A stretch of DNA of 64,000 nt, taken from Opitutia bacterium. GTDB taxonomy: Bacteria; Verrucomicrobiota; Verrucomicrobiia; Opitutales; Opitutaceae. The stretch lies in the NCBI GenBank assembly GCA_016187925.1, contig JACPIS010000023.1, forward strand, positions 107,857 to 171,856, read 5' to 3'. The notes beneath the pieces are model-generated. The model made no database searches. It was not told where the DNA came from and worked only from the letters and a program-made list of their open reading frames with translations. The position numbers and the translations under genes were made by a program. Positions 33,373 through 43,953 of the stretch are shown in pieces (the stretch's first letter is position 1; every line of letters starts with the position of its first letter).

Positions 33373-34491
33373 TCACACGACAGTGGTAACGGCGTCGGAG
33401 GCGATGGCGCGACTGCGGTAGCGGTAGTAGGCGGCGCAGGCGCCTTCGCTGCTGACCATCGGGGCGCCGAGCGGGTGCTCGGGGGTGCAACGGGTGCCGA
33501 AGGCGGGGCAGTCGTGCGGCTTCTTCACGCCGCGCATGATCTCGCCGCTGATGCACTCGGTGGCGCACGATTGGCCGGAGCTGGTGAGCTTGAAGCGGCG
33601 GGCGGCGTCGAACGCGGCGTAGCCGGGCCGCACGGCGAGGCCGCTGCGCGGGATGACGCCGATGCCGCGCCAGTCGCGGTCCGTGATCGCGAAGACCTGC
33701 TCGACGATTTTCCGCGCGTGGATGTTGCCCTCGGCGCGCACCGCGCGCGAGTAGGCGTTCTCCACCTCGGCGCGGCCGGCCTCGAGCTGCTGCACGCACA
33801 TCAGGATGCCCTCGAGGATGTCGACCGGTTCGAAGCCGGTGATGATGATCGGCACGCCGTATTCCTTGGCGATGGGGCCGTATTCGCCGGTGCCCATGAT
33901 GGTGCAGACGTGGCCGGCGGCGAGGAAGCCCTGCACGCGGTTGTCGGGCGAGCCGAGGATGGCGCGCATGGCGGGCGGCACGAGCACGTGCGAGGTGAGG
34001 ATGGAAAAGTTGGTGACGTGCTGCGCGGCGGCGGCGAGCACCGACATGGCGTTGGCCGGCGCGGTGGTCTCGAAGCCCACGGCGAAGAACACGACCTGGC
34101 GCGCGGGGTTGTCGCGGGCGATGCCGACGGCGTCGAGCGGCGAGTAGACGATGCGCACGTCGGCGCCGCGGGCCTTGGCGGTGAGCAGGTCGATGGTGTT
34201 GCCCGGCACGCGGAGCATGTCGCCGAACGAGCAGAGGATGGCGCCGCGGTGCAGCGCGACTTCGACGGCTTGGTCGATGAGCTCGGCGCTGGTCACGCAG
34301 ACGGGGCAGCCCGGGCCGTGCACGAGGGTGATGTGCTTCGGCAGCAGGTCATCGAGGCCGAACTTGACGATGGCGTGGGTCTGGCCGCCGCAGATCTCCA
34401 TGATCGTCCACGGGCGCGTGGTGGCGCGCGCGATGGCGTCGGCCAGCTTCCGCACGAGCGCGACATCGCGGTATTCGTCGACGTATTTCAT
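33373..34491 (-). CDS. hypD: Hydrogenase maturation protein HypD
   Basis: A 372-residue [4Fe-4S] protein that with HypC assembles the Fe(CN)2CO unit. ICGGQTHAI (about 33-41), GPGCPVCVT (about 59-67) and [10 protein letters not shown] carry the catalytic and thiol residues. The C-terminal cysteines in [23 protein letters not shown] and SSEGACAAY bind the cluster. Its ATG overlaps the hypC stop by 4 bp. Confidence 0.95.
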   Translation of the reverse strand: MKYVDEYRDVALVRKLADAIARATTRPWTIMEICGGQTHAIVKFGLDDLLPKHITLVHGPGCPVCVTSAELIDQAVEVALHRGAILCSFGDMLRVPGNTIDLLTAKARGADVRIVYSPLDAVGIARDNPARQVVFFAVGFETTAPANAMSVLAAAAQHVTNFSILTSHVLVPPAMRAILGSPDNRVQGFLAAGHVCTIMGTGEYGPIAKEYGVPIIITGFEPVDILEGILMCVQQLEAGRAEVENAYSRAVRAEGNIHARKIVEQVFAITDRDWRGIGVIPRSGLAVRPGYAAFDAARRFKLTSSGQSCATECISGEIMRGVKKPHDCPAFGTRCTPEHPLGAPMVSSEGACAAYYRYRSRAIASDAVTTVV

Positions 34492-34817
34492 GGGGCGGGG
34501 GTGGGTGAATGAATGGTAGGGGCGCTTGCCCCCAAGCGCCCTGGGCCGTTGAGCACAACGGCCCCTACCGGGGGTATCTCCAGCCCGTCGAGTTCACCCA
34601 TCTGCTGGAGGTAGCGGAAGGTTTCCGCGGCTTCCTGCGGGTCGACGGTGCTGATGGCGACACCGACGTGGACGAGCACGTAGTCGCCGACCTTGGCCTC
34701 GGGCGTGCAGGTGAGGCTGACGAGCTTGACGACGCCGGCGAAACTGACTTTGGCCGAGCGGAGGAGGGGATCGTCACCGACGATTTCGAGGACTTTACCG
34801 GGGACAGCGAGGCACAT
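34488..34817 (-). CDS. hypC: Hydrogenase maturation chaperone HypC, repeat-extended
   Basis: A 109-residue chaperone starting MCLAVPGKV, where Cys2 binds the iron intermediate and the large subunit. [21 protein letters not shown] is typical. The normal protein would end near residue 82; the last 25 or so residues ([20 protein letters not shown]...) are encoded by a palindromic repeat (34515-34569) that has moved the stop codon downstream. The core is intact, so it should still work. Confidence 0.92.
   Translation of the reverse strand: MCLAVPGKVLEIVGDDPLLRSAKVSFAGVVKLVSLTCTPEAKVGDYVLVHVGVAISTVDPQEAAETFRYLQQMGELDGLEIPPVGAVVLNGPGRLGASAPTIHSPTPAP
34515..34569. repeat. Palindromic repeat inside the 3' end of hypC
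   Basis: GGTAGGGGC (34515-34523) is inverted at 34561-34569; inside are GGCGCTTG-cccc-CAAGCGCC and GGGCCGTTG-agca-CAACGGCCC. It resembles the GTAGGG-type palindromes elsewhere in the window. Confidence 0.8.
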
Positions 34818-34906
34818 GGCGTGGAGGGGTTGAGGCTATGGGGGGGCGAGGGGCGAGAGGCTGGAGGCGAGAGGGCAGAGGTGGGAGGCGAGAGGGAGCG
34901 GTCGCT

Positions 34907-34987
34907 TCAGTTCTTTTTCCCGCAGTCGCAGAGGACGAGGATGAGCAGGGCGACGAGGATGGCTGGGATGACAAGGAGCGGAATCAT
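34907..34987 (-). CDS. 26-residue membrane peptide in the hyp operon
   Basis: Starting at ATG 34987, which overlaps the hypF stop (ATGA), the frame encodes a hydrophobic helix (MIPLLVIPAILVALLILVL) and a short tail with CDCGKKN. One membrane span, two tail cysteines and a positive end are plausible for a small membrane protein. It lies between hypF and hypC in the same direction. No family known to me; a 89-bp purine-rich tract with GGCGAGAGG repeats separates it from hypC. Confidence 0.55.
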   Translation of the reverse strand: MIPLLVIPAILVALLILVLCDCGKKN

Positions 34988-37290
34988 GACGGAAGAGTGA
35001 CGGTGGTGAGGTTCCAGAGCGCGGCGAGCGCCTGGCCCGCGGCGATGGAGTTGTCGTTGGGGGAAAGTTCGCGGTGGACGAGCACCTTGAAGCCCGCGGC
35101 GGTGAGCGCCTCGCTCGCGAGCGTGTGGAGCAGGGCGTTCTGGAAACAACCGCCAGTGAGCGCGACGGTGCCGGCGCCGGCCTGCCGGGCGACATCGACC
35201 ATGGCCTGCGCCAGTCCGCGGTGGAACGCGGCGGCGAGCACGTCGGGATCGCCCTCGGCATGGAGCAGGCGCTCGATGGTGGGCTGCCAGTCGACATCGA
35301 GGATCGCACCGGGCGTGACCGCGGCCTTCACCTCGAAAGGCAATACGTCGGTGCTTCGCGCAGCGCGGGTGGCCGCGGCCTCGACGGCGATGGGCATCTG
35401 GCCCTCAAAAGTATTGCGCACGCCGAGACGGAGCAAGGCGCCCACGCCGTCGAACAACCGGCCGGCGCTGGAACACACCGGCGAGTTCAGGCTGTGCGTG
35501 AGCATCGTGTTGAGGTTGGCGGTGTCGTGCGGGGAAAGGCCGAAGCGGGCCGCGACTTTCGTGAACTGGCCGAACTCGTGCGCGAGGGCCAGGGCGACGC
35601 GGCGGGCGTCCTTCACCGCGGCCTCGCCGCCGACGAGCCGGAACGGCCGCAGCCGCGCGAAGCGTTCCGCACGGCCCTGGCCGAGCAGGAGAAACTCGCC
35701 GCCCCAGACGGTGCCGTCCTCGCCGTAGCCCGTGCCGTCCCAGGAAATACCGAGCACGCCCTCGGCCGGGTGATGGTTTTCCAACAGACAGGCCAGCACG
35801 TGCGCGAGGTGATGCTGCACCGCGAGGCGCGGCAGGCCGGAGCGGATGGCCGATTGCGTCGAAGTGTAGCCGGGGTGCTTGTCGTGCGCGATGAGGGCGA
35901 AGCGCGATTCGTAGAGCTCGCCGAGCATCTTGATGGTGCGCTCGAAGACTTGGTGGGTGGAAAGGTTTTCGAGGTCGCCGATGTGCGGGCTGAGCACGAG
36001 CTGCTCGCCCGAGGCGACCGCGATGGTGTTCTTCATCTGCCCGCCGAGGCAGAGCACCGAGCCGGGCAGCCGTCCCGGCAGATCGAGCGGCGCCGGGGCG
36101 TAGCCGCGTGCGCGGCGCAGGATGATCGGGTGGTTGTCCGCCGCCAGGCGCACCAGCGAGTCGTCCACCGGCCGGGCGATGATCCGGTCGTGCTCGAGGT
36201 AAAGGTCGGCGATGGCGAAGAGACGTTCGCGCGCCTCGTCGTTGTCGGTGCAGAGCGGTTCCTCGGAGAGATTGGCGCTGGTGGCGACGACAGGGCGGTC
36301 GAACTCGGCGAGCAGGAGCACGTGGAGCGGCGCGTAAGGTAGCAGGGCGCCGACCCACGGATTGCCGGGTGCGATGGAGTAGGCGAGCGGCCGGCCGGGT
36401 CGCTGGGGCAGAAGCACGATCGGTGCCTGCGGGGAGAGGAGGAGTTTTTCCGCGGCCGGGGAGGCGTCAGCGTATTCCTGCAGCATCTCGAGGTCGCGGA
36501 ACATGACGGCGAGCGGCTTCTCTTCGCGGTGCTTGCGGTGGCGGAGCTCGGTGACGACGCGCTCGTTGGTGGCGTCGCACATGAGATGGTAGCCGCCCAC
36601 GCCCTTGACGGCGAGAATGAGGCCGTCGTGCAGCGCGGTGGCCGCGAGCCGGATGGCGTCCTCGCGCCGGCCGAAGATGTTGCCGGCACTCTCGGTGAGC
36701 CGGAGCTGCGGTCCGCACACGGGGCAGGCGTTGGGCTCGGCGTGGAAGCGGCGGCTGGAGGGGTTCTCGTACTCGCGCTTGCACTCCGGGCACATGCGGA
36801 ACGCCCGCATGGTCGTGCGCGGCCGGTCGTAGGGCAGGCTGTCGATGATCGAGTAGCGCGGGCCGCACTGGGTGCAGTTGATGAAAGGGTAGTGGAAGCG
36901 GCGGTCGTGCGGGTCGAGCAACTCGCGGCGGCAGTCCGCGCAGAGCGCGAGATCGGCGGGCGTCGCGGCGGTGACGGCGGAGCCGCGGAGCTTGCTCGAG
37001 AGAATGACGAAGTCGCCGCCGACGGGTTGGTCGACCGGTTGCGGGGCGAGGCGCCGGACCTCGATGACGTGAGCGGCAGGCGGGGCCTCGTGCTCGAGCG
37101 CGGAGACGAGGGCGTCGATCTGCAAGGTGTCGCCCGCGGCGCGGATGAGGACGCCCTGCGGGTCGTTGAGCACCCAGCCGTGCACCCCGAGTTTGCTCGC
37201 CGTGCGATGCACGAACGGCCGGAAGCCCACGCCCTGCACGGTGCCGCGCACGCGGAGCATCACGTCGGTGGCCGGAAGGGGAGGAGGCAT
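34984..37290 (-). CDS. hypF: Carbamoyltransferase HypF
   Basis: A 768-residue enzyme that makes the carbamoyl group transferred to HypE. Domains in order: acylphosphatase (GTVQGVGFRPFVHR, about 16-29), two Cys4 zinc fingers (CADCRRELLDP, INCTQCGPRY, MCPECKREY, ACPVCGPQ, about 115-200), YrdC-like domain (VKGVGGYHLMCDA, KHREEKPLAVM) and Kae1-like C-terminus (VQHHLAHVLAC, ISWDGTGYGEDGTVWGGE). Complete. ATG 37290 fits family length. Confidence 0.95.
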   Translation of the reverse strand: MPPPLPATDVMLRVRGTVQGVGFRPFVHRTASKLGVHGWVLNDPQGVLIRAAGDTLQIDALVSALEHEAPPAAHVIEVRRLAPQPVDQPVGGDFVILSSKLRGSAVTAATPADLALCADCRRELLDPHDRRFHYPFINCTQCGPRYSIIDSLPYDRPRTTMRAFRMCPECKREYENPSSRRFHAEPNACPVCGPQLRLTESAGNIFGRREDAIRLAATALHDGLILAVKGVGGYHLMCDATNERVVTELRHRKHREEKPLAVMFRDLEMLQEYADASPAAEKLLLSPQAPIVLLPQRPGRPLAYSIAPGNPWVGALLPYAPLHVLLLAEFDRPVVATSANLSEEPLCTDNDEARERLFAIADLYLEHDRIIARPVDDSLVRLAADNHPIILRRARGYAPAPLDLPGRLPGSVLCLGGQMKNTIAVASGEQLVLSPHIGDLENLSTHQVFERTIKMLGELYESRFALIAHDKHPGYTSTQSAIRSGLPRLAVQHHLAHVLACLLENHHPAEGVLGISWDGTGYGEDGTVWGGEFLLLGQGRAERFARLRPFRLVGGEAAVKDARRVALALAHEFGQFTKVAARFGLSPHDTANLNTMLTHSLNSPVCSSAGRLFDGVGALLRLGVRNTFEGQMPIAVEAAATRAARSTDVLPFEVKAAVTPGAILDVDWQPTIERLLHAEGDPDVLAAAFHRGLAQAMVDVARQAGAGTVALTGGCFQNALLHTLASEALTAAGFKVLVHRELSPNDNSIAAGQALAALWNLTTVTLPS

Positions 37291-37315
37291 GGCGGGGAGC
37301 GCCCCGGGGGCGCGG

Positions 37316-38128
37316 TCAGGAGTTGGGCAGGAGCGAGCGCAGGAAGTCGTACCATTCCGGCAGACCCTCGCCGGAGCGGGAAGAGAGCTGGATGATGCGG
37401 GCCTGCGGGGCGATGCGGCGGATGTTTTCCACCGCCACATCGCGCTTGAAGCCGAGGGCGTCGGCCACGTCGACCTTGGTGAGGAGGACGAGATGGGCGG
37501 ACTTGAAGATGGGCGGATACTTGAGCGGTTTGTCCTCGCCCTCCGTCGTGGAGAGGAGCACGACGCGCACCTGCTCGCCGAGGTCGAACGACGCGGGGCA
37601 GACGAGGTTGCCGACGTTCTCGATGAAGAGCACGCGGACGCCGTCGAGGTCGATGGACTCCGCGGCGCGCGCGATCATGGCGGCGTCGAGGTGGCAGACC
37701 GTGCCGGTGGTGATCTGGGCGACGGGCGCGTGCGGCCGGCTGAGGCGGCGGCCGTCGTTGTCGGTCTCGAGGTCGCCGACGAGCACGGCGCATCTGGTCT
37801 GCCGGCCGAACTCGTCGAGCGTGCGCTCGAGCAGCGTGGTCTTGCCGGCGCCGGGGGAGGAGACGAGGTTGAGCGCGGCGAGGCCGCGGCCGAGGAAGTA
37901 GCCGCGGTTGCGCTCGGCAAGGATGTCGTTCTTCTCGAGCAGCGGGATGCTGACATCGACGGCGCGGACGGCGACTTCGCCCTGCGGGCTGGCCGAGAGC
38001 GCGGCGTTGATTTCGGCGGAAAGCGGCGCGGAGAGCGCGCGGGTGGAGCGCGCGGCGGCGCCACTGAGGAGGTTGATGCGGACGCCCTCGGGGGTTTCCG
38101 GGATCAGCGTGGAGGGGGTGGGGTTCAT
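37316..38128 (-). CDS. hypB: Hydrogenase nickel incorporation GTPase HypB
   Basis: A 270-residue SIMIBI GTPase that drives nickel delivery. LVSSPGAGKTTLLE (about 89-102) is Walker A, DLETDNDGRR, VGNLVCPASFDLGE and LTKVD follow. There is no N-terminal CxxCGC nickel site and no His-rich stretch, so it stores little nickel and may rely on HypA and the nearby permease. It lies 17 bp after hypA. Confidence 0.95.
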   Translation of the reverse strand: MNPTPSTLIPETPEGVRINLLSGAAARSTRALSAPLSAEINAALSASPQGEVAVRAVDVSIPLLEKNDILAERNRGYFLGRGLAALNLVSSPGAGKTTLLERTLDEFGRQTRCAVLVGDLETDNDGRRLSRPHAPVAQITTGTVCHLDAAMIARAAESIDLDGVRVLFIENVGNLVCPASFDLGEQVRVVLLSTTEGEDKPLKYPPIFKSAHLVLLTKVDVADALGFKRDVAVENIRRIAPQARIIQLSSRSGEGLPEWYDFLRSLLPNS

Positions 38129-38145
38129 GGCGTGGATTTGGGATC

Positions 38146-38490
38146 TCAGGTGAATTCGATGCGGCTGAGCTCGAGTTCGCGGCCGGCACGGACTTCGCCT
38201 GAGAAGTCGCCGCACCGGGGGCAGCGGAAAATGAAACCGCGCGCGGCGACGAAATCCTCGGCGCAGCTGCGGCAGTGCACGCGGGCGGGGACGTTCTCGA
38301 TGTCGAGCCGCGCGCCGGCGGCGATGGTGTCGCGGGCGAGGGCGTCGAAGGCGAAGCGGAGCGACTCGGGCTCGACGCCCGAGATGGCGCCGACGCGCAG
38401 GACGATGCGCTCCACCCGTTGCGCGTGTTGCGCCTGAGCCTCGCGCCGGACGGCGTCGAGGGCCGACTCCATGATGCCGACCTCGTGCAT
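38146..38490 (-). CDS. hypA: Hydrogenase nickel metallochaperone HypA
   Basis: A 114-residue chaperone. MHEVGIMESAL starts with the nickel-binding Met1-His2 and the start at 38490 is fixed by it. CRSC and CPRC (about residues 73-92) form the zinc site. It is the first gene of the minus-strand hyp operon and diverges from hyaA across 200 bp. Confidence 0.95.
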   Translation of the reverse strand: MHEVGIMESALDAVRREAQAQHAQRVERIVLRVGAISGVEPESLRFAFDALARDTIAAGARLDIENVPARVHCRSCAEDFVAARGFIFRCPRCGDFSGEVRAGRELELSRIEFT

Positions 38491-38578
38491 ACGCGGCATT
38501 AAACACCCGGACAACCCCGCGCGTCGAGTGCGCAGCGAAATTCCGCCAATCGGTGCGCAGTGATTACCAAGGGACGCA

Positions 38579-38604
38579 TATCCGTAATGACTCCCATTAG
38601 GATA
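38579..38604. promoter_or_regulatory. Inverted repeat in the hypA-hyaA divergent promoter region
   Basis: TATCCGTAATG (38579-38589) faces CATTAGGATA (38595-38604), symmetric except for one extra base. The spacer also carries GTGCGCAG twice (about 38529 and 38553). Position between the two hydrogenase operons suggests an operator; the regulator is unknown. Confidence 0.45.
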
Positions 38605-38690
38605 ACCTGCAAACGCCCCGAAAGGACATGCAGCATTCAACCCCAACGCGCGGTTACTAGGTCCACGCCCCGGCGGCCCGCCCCAACCCC

Positions 38691-39858
38691 ATGGCTACGG
38701 AAATCGAGACTCCTCAAACTCAGCGCAAGGAAGAGACAATCTACGAACGCATGATGGCCCGCGGCGTGACCCGCCGTGAGTTCCTGTCGTTCTGCGCCTG
38801 GATGGGCGCCTGTATCGGACTCGAGAAATCAGCGATCGCGCAGATGGCGCAGGCCCTCGAGACCAAGAAACGAATCCCCGTGGTCTGGCTGCATTTCCAG
38901 GAATGCACCTGCTGCAGCGAGTCGTTCATCCGCAGCTCGCACCCGATCGTGGCGGACATCCTGCTCGACAAGGTTTCGCTCGATTACACCGAGACGCTGC
39001 TCGCGGCCTCCGGCCACCAGGCGGAGAAGTGCCTGCAGGACACCATCACCAAGTACAAGGGCGAGTACCTCCTCTGCATCGAGGGCTCCGTGCCGATGGG
39101 AGATGACGGCATCTATTGCTGCATCGGCGGCAAGACCGCCAAGCAGATCGCCGAGGAAGTCGCCAAGGACGCCAAGGCCATCGTCGCCTGGGGCAACTGC
39201 GCGTGCTCCGGCTGCGTGCAGGCCGCCAAGCCCAACCCGACCAGCGCGACGCCCATCCACCGCGTGCTCGCCGGCAAGCCCATCGTCAACGTCCAGGGCT
39301 GCCCGCCGATCGCCGAGGTCATGGCCGGCGTGCTCGTGCACCTGCTGACCTTCGACCGCATCCCGCAACTCGACTCGCTCGGCCGCCCGAAGGCCTTCTA
39401 CTCGCGCCGCGTGCACGACACGTGCTACCGCCGGCCGAACTACGACGCGGGCCTGTTCGTCGAGAGCTTCGACGACGAGAACGCGCGCAAGGGCTACTGC
39501 CTCTACAAGGTCGGCTGCCGCGGCCCGTCCACCTACAACTCCTGCGGCACGATCCGCTGGAACGGCGGCGTGAGCTTCCCGATCCAGGCGGGCCACCCCT
39601 GCATCGGCTGCTCCGAGGCGAACTTCTGGGACAACGGGCCGTTCTACCAACGCCTGCCCAACTTCCCGGGCTTCGGCATCGAAGCGACGGCCGACAAGAT
39701 CGGCGTGGCCGCGGCGGTCGTCGCCACGGCGGGCCTGGTCGGGCACGCGGTGCTGACGTCGGTCCGCAAGCGCGAAATCATCAACGAAAAGAGGCCGAGC
39801 AAGCCGAGTCCGGCAATGGCAACGGCAACCGCAAATCCTAAACCCACGGAGTGCCATC

Positions 39859-39881
<23 letters not shown>
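38691..39881 (+). CDS. hyaA: [NiFe]-hydrogenase small subunit, O2-tolerant group 1d-like
   Basis: A 396-residue electron-transfer subunit exported by Tat with its partner: VTRREFLSFC (27-35) is the twin-arginine motif. The proximal-cluster cysteines include the two extra ones of O2-tolerant enzymes: ECTCCSES (C72, C74, C75) and WGNCACSGC (C170, C175). With six cysteines a [4Fe-3S] cluster is expected. There is also an unusual C172. Medial and distal cluster cysteines are in CYRRPNY, YCLYKVGCRGP, STYNSC and HPCIGCSE. A C-terminal hydrophobic helix (about 345-367) anchors it to the membrane. Confidence 0.95.
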
Positions 39882-41574
<1,693 letters not shown>

Positions 41575-41589
41575 ACCCCGGAGGTCATC

Positions 41590-42351
41590 ATGAATGCCTC
41601 GCACGATTACCAACGGGTCTACGTGTGGCAGCAGCCCGTGCGCTGGTTCCACTGGATCAACGCGCTTTGCATCACGGCCCTCGCCGTCACCGGCTACCTG
41701 ATCGCGCACCCGCCCGGGGTCCTCAACTCGGGTGAAGCGTCGTTCAGCTACTGGTTCGGCAAGGTGCGCTTCATCCACTTCGTCGCCGCCTACGTGTTCG
41801 TCGCCAACTTCGCGTTCCGTCTCTACTGGTCGGTTGTCGGCAACAAATACGCCAGTTGGCGGAATTTCCTGCCGTTGACGGGCCGGCAGATCCGCCAGGT
41901 CTGGGACGTGCTCAAGGTCGACGTCTTCCAGTCGAGCGGCAAACCCGTGCACGTGCTCGGGCACAACTCCGTGGCGTATTTCACCTACTTCGGCACGGCG
42001 TTGCTGACGGTCTTCCAGATCGTCTCCGGCTTCGCCCTGTATGCGCCGACGAGCCAGTCGTGGTTCCCGCAGCTGTTCGTATGGATCGTGCCGCTGTTCG
42101 GCAGCGAGCAGAACCTGCGGCTCTTCCACTATGGCGTGATGTGGTTGTTTGGCGTGTTCACCTGCATCCACGTCTACCTCGCCGTCTACCACGACTATGT
42201 CGAGGGACATGGCGTGCTCTCCTCGATCATCGGCGGCTGGAAGTTCATGGAAAAGCACAAGATCACCGCCGAGGAAGCCACCGGCATGTCCGGCCTGCCC
42301 GGGCGCAATCCGGCTCCCGCGCCCGGCGCCAAGCCCAACCCCGCCCGTTAA
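41590..42351 (+). CDS. hyaC: Hydrogenase cytochrome b subunit
   Basis: A 253-residue dihaem cytochrome b that passes hydrogenase electrons to quinone. Four membrane helices are visible; haem-ligand histidines lie in VRWFHWINAL, RFIHFVAAY and YGVMWLFGVFTCIHVYLAVYHDY. GGAGG precedes the ATG. The order hyaA-B-C matches E. coli hydrogenase-1. Confidence 0.95.
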   Translation: MNASHDYQRVYVWQQPVRWFHWINALCITALAVTGYLIAHPPGVLNSGEASFSYWFGKVRFIHFVAAYVFVANFAFRLYWSVVGNKYASWRNFLPLTGRQIRQVWDVLKVDVFQSSGKPVHVLGHNSVAYFTYFGTALLTVFQIVSGFALYAPTSQSWFPQLFVWIVPLFGSEQNLRLFHYGVMWLFGVFTCIHVYLAVYHDYVEGHGVLSSIIGGWKFMEKHKITAEEATGMSGLPGRNPAPAPGAKPNPAR

Positions 42352-42355
42352 TCCC

Positions 42356-42889
42356 ATGATCGGCCTGATCGACTCCACGCTGGTCGGTGAAGCCTCCGCA
42401 ATCATCCCGCCGAGCACGGGCCGCGAGCGCGTGCTCGTGCTCGGAGTGGGCAACCTGCTCATGGGCGACGAGGGTGTCGGCATCCATGTGCTGCGGCAGC
42501 TGGAGCACGAGACGCCGGTCCCCGGCGCGCGCCTGCTCGACGGCGGCACGGGCGGCATCAACCTGCTGATCGAGTTCGAGGGCGTGCGCGACATCGTGCT
42601 CGTGGACGCCACCCGTGACGGCCAGCCGGCCGGCACCATCACCTTCCTTCAGCCGAGGCGCGTGGGCGAACTGCCGCGTGGGCTGGGCGCCCATGACTTC
42701 GGTCTGAAGGACCTTTTCGCGGCGACGGCGCTCATCGGGCCGCTGCCGAACATCCACCTCTACACCATCTCCGTCGAGGAGGTGAAGCCGATGTGCACCG
42801 AGCTGTCGCCCGCGGTGGCGGCCGCGGTGCCGGAGGTGGTGCACACGCTGCATGCGCTCGCGGCACGGCTCGCCGCGGGCTCCGCCTGA
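42356..42889 (+). CDS. hyaD: Hydrogenase maturation endopeptidase
   Basis: A 177-residue HyaD/HybD-family protease that cuts the HyaB C-terminal peptide after nickel insertion. VLGVGNLLMGDEGVGIHVL contains the nickel-sensing Glu, DGGTGG and LVDATRDG the other conserved acidic residues. It follows hyaC by 4 bp and is part of the same operon. Confidence 0.93.
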   Translation: MIGLIDSTLVGEASAIIPPSTGRERVLVLGVGNLLMGDEGVGIHVLRQLEHETPVPGARLLDGGTGGINLLIEFEGVRDIVLVDATRDGQPAGTITFLQPRRVGELPRGLGAHDFGLKDLFAATALIGPLPNIHLYTISVEEVKPMCTELSPAVAAAVPEVVHTLHALAARLAAGSA

Positions 42890-42899
42890 TTCCCGCACC

Positions 42900-43643
42900 A
42901 TGAACCCCGAATTCCACGCCTATACGCTCAGTGCGCCGCAACTCGGCGTGCTGCTGGCGAGTGTGGCGGGCGTTGCGATCGTGCACACGCTCGCCGGACC
43001 GGATCATTATATTCCGTTCATCGCGATGGCCCGCGCCCGCGGCTGGTCGCAGTGGCGGACGGCGGTCATCACGTTGCTGTGCGGAGTGGGGCACGTCGGC
43101 AGCTCGATCATCCTCGCGCTGGTCGGCGTGGTGTTCGGACTCGGACTGCAGCGCATCCAGTTCATCGAAGAGCTGCGCGGCAATATCGCCGCGTGGGCGC
43201 TGATCGCCTTTGGCGCGGTCTATCTCGCGTGGGGCCTGAAGCGCGCGCTGCGCAACCGCCCGCACAGCCACCATCACGCACACGAGGATGGCGCGGAACA
43301 CGCTCATGCACATACGCACTCGACAGGGCATGCGCATGCTCATAGTTTCGGCCGACGGGCCACCACCACGCCTTGGGTCCTCTTCACTATTTTCGTCTTC
43401 GGCCCCTGCGAGCCGATGATTCCGCTCGTCATGTATCCGGCTGCCCAGGGCAGCTGGGCCAATACATGGCTCGTGGTGGTCGTGTTCAGCGTGCTCACGC
43501 TACTGTCGATGCTCGGCGTGGTGCTGCTCGGCCTGAGAGGGGTACGACTGATCCCGTTCGATCGTTTCGAGCGTTTCAGCCACGCTGCCGCCGGAGCGAC
43601 GGTCATGATCGCCGGTTGCGCGATCGCGTTTCTCGGCTTGTGA
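42900..43643 (+). CDS. NicO/UreH-like nickel permease
   Basis: A 247-residue membrane protein with about six helices. LAGPDHYIPFIAMARARGWS holds the HxxxxD/DH-type motif of NiCoT/UreH transporters, and a cytoplasmic loop around residues 120-150 has more than ten histidines. VFGPCEPMIPLVMYP is a second conserved motif. The location 10 bp after the hydrogenase protease gene suggests nickel supply for the enzyme. Confidence 0.8.
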   Translation: MNPEFHAYTLSAPQLGVLLASVAGVAIVHTLAGPDHYIPFIAMARARGWSQWRTAVITLLCGVGHVGSSIILALVGVVFGLGLQRIQFIEELRGNIAAWALIAFGAVYLAWGLKRALRNRPHSHHHAHEDGAEHAHAHTHSTGHAHAHSFGRRATTTPWVLFTIFVFGPCEPMIPLVMYPAAQGSWANTWLVVVVFSVLTLLSMLGVVLLGLRGVRLIPFDRFERFSHAAAGATVMIAGCAIAFLGL

Positions 43644-43953
43644 GGGACGGGCGCGAACGAGCAAGCAGGGCGGCTCCCGCCGGCCTCCGCGCAGGACAAT
43701 TCATCAGCCGCGTCTGCCGTGCCAAACGCCATAAGGCGGAGACGAAAGAGAAGTTAATAATCGGTCATGTTAGAACCTATTATGCGCACGGCTTATCGCT
43801 TTGCGCAAAAAACGCGCAACCTGTGCATACACCTCCGCAAGGCATGCGGAGTCGGTTTCGGGCCTCTCTGGCACACTCGGCACGCTGAAAAAGATTTTTC
43901 CGCAAGCAATCCCAACAACCAACAACCTGAAAACCAAACCCCCGCTTTTTCCC
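43644..43953. promoter_or_regulatory. 310-bp promoter region of the porin-cytochrome genes
   Basis: No gene is seen. It holds CTGTGCATA at 43821-43829 and the palindromic CCTCCGCAA-ggca-TGCGGAG at 43832-43851; similar boxes occur upstream of other genes in the electron-transfer island (48937-48958, 55067-55140, 62873-62881). TTTGCGCAAA lies just before at about 43800. Confidence 0.4.
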
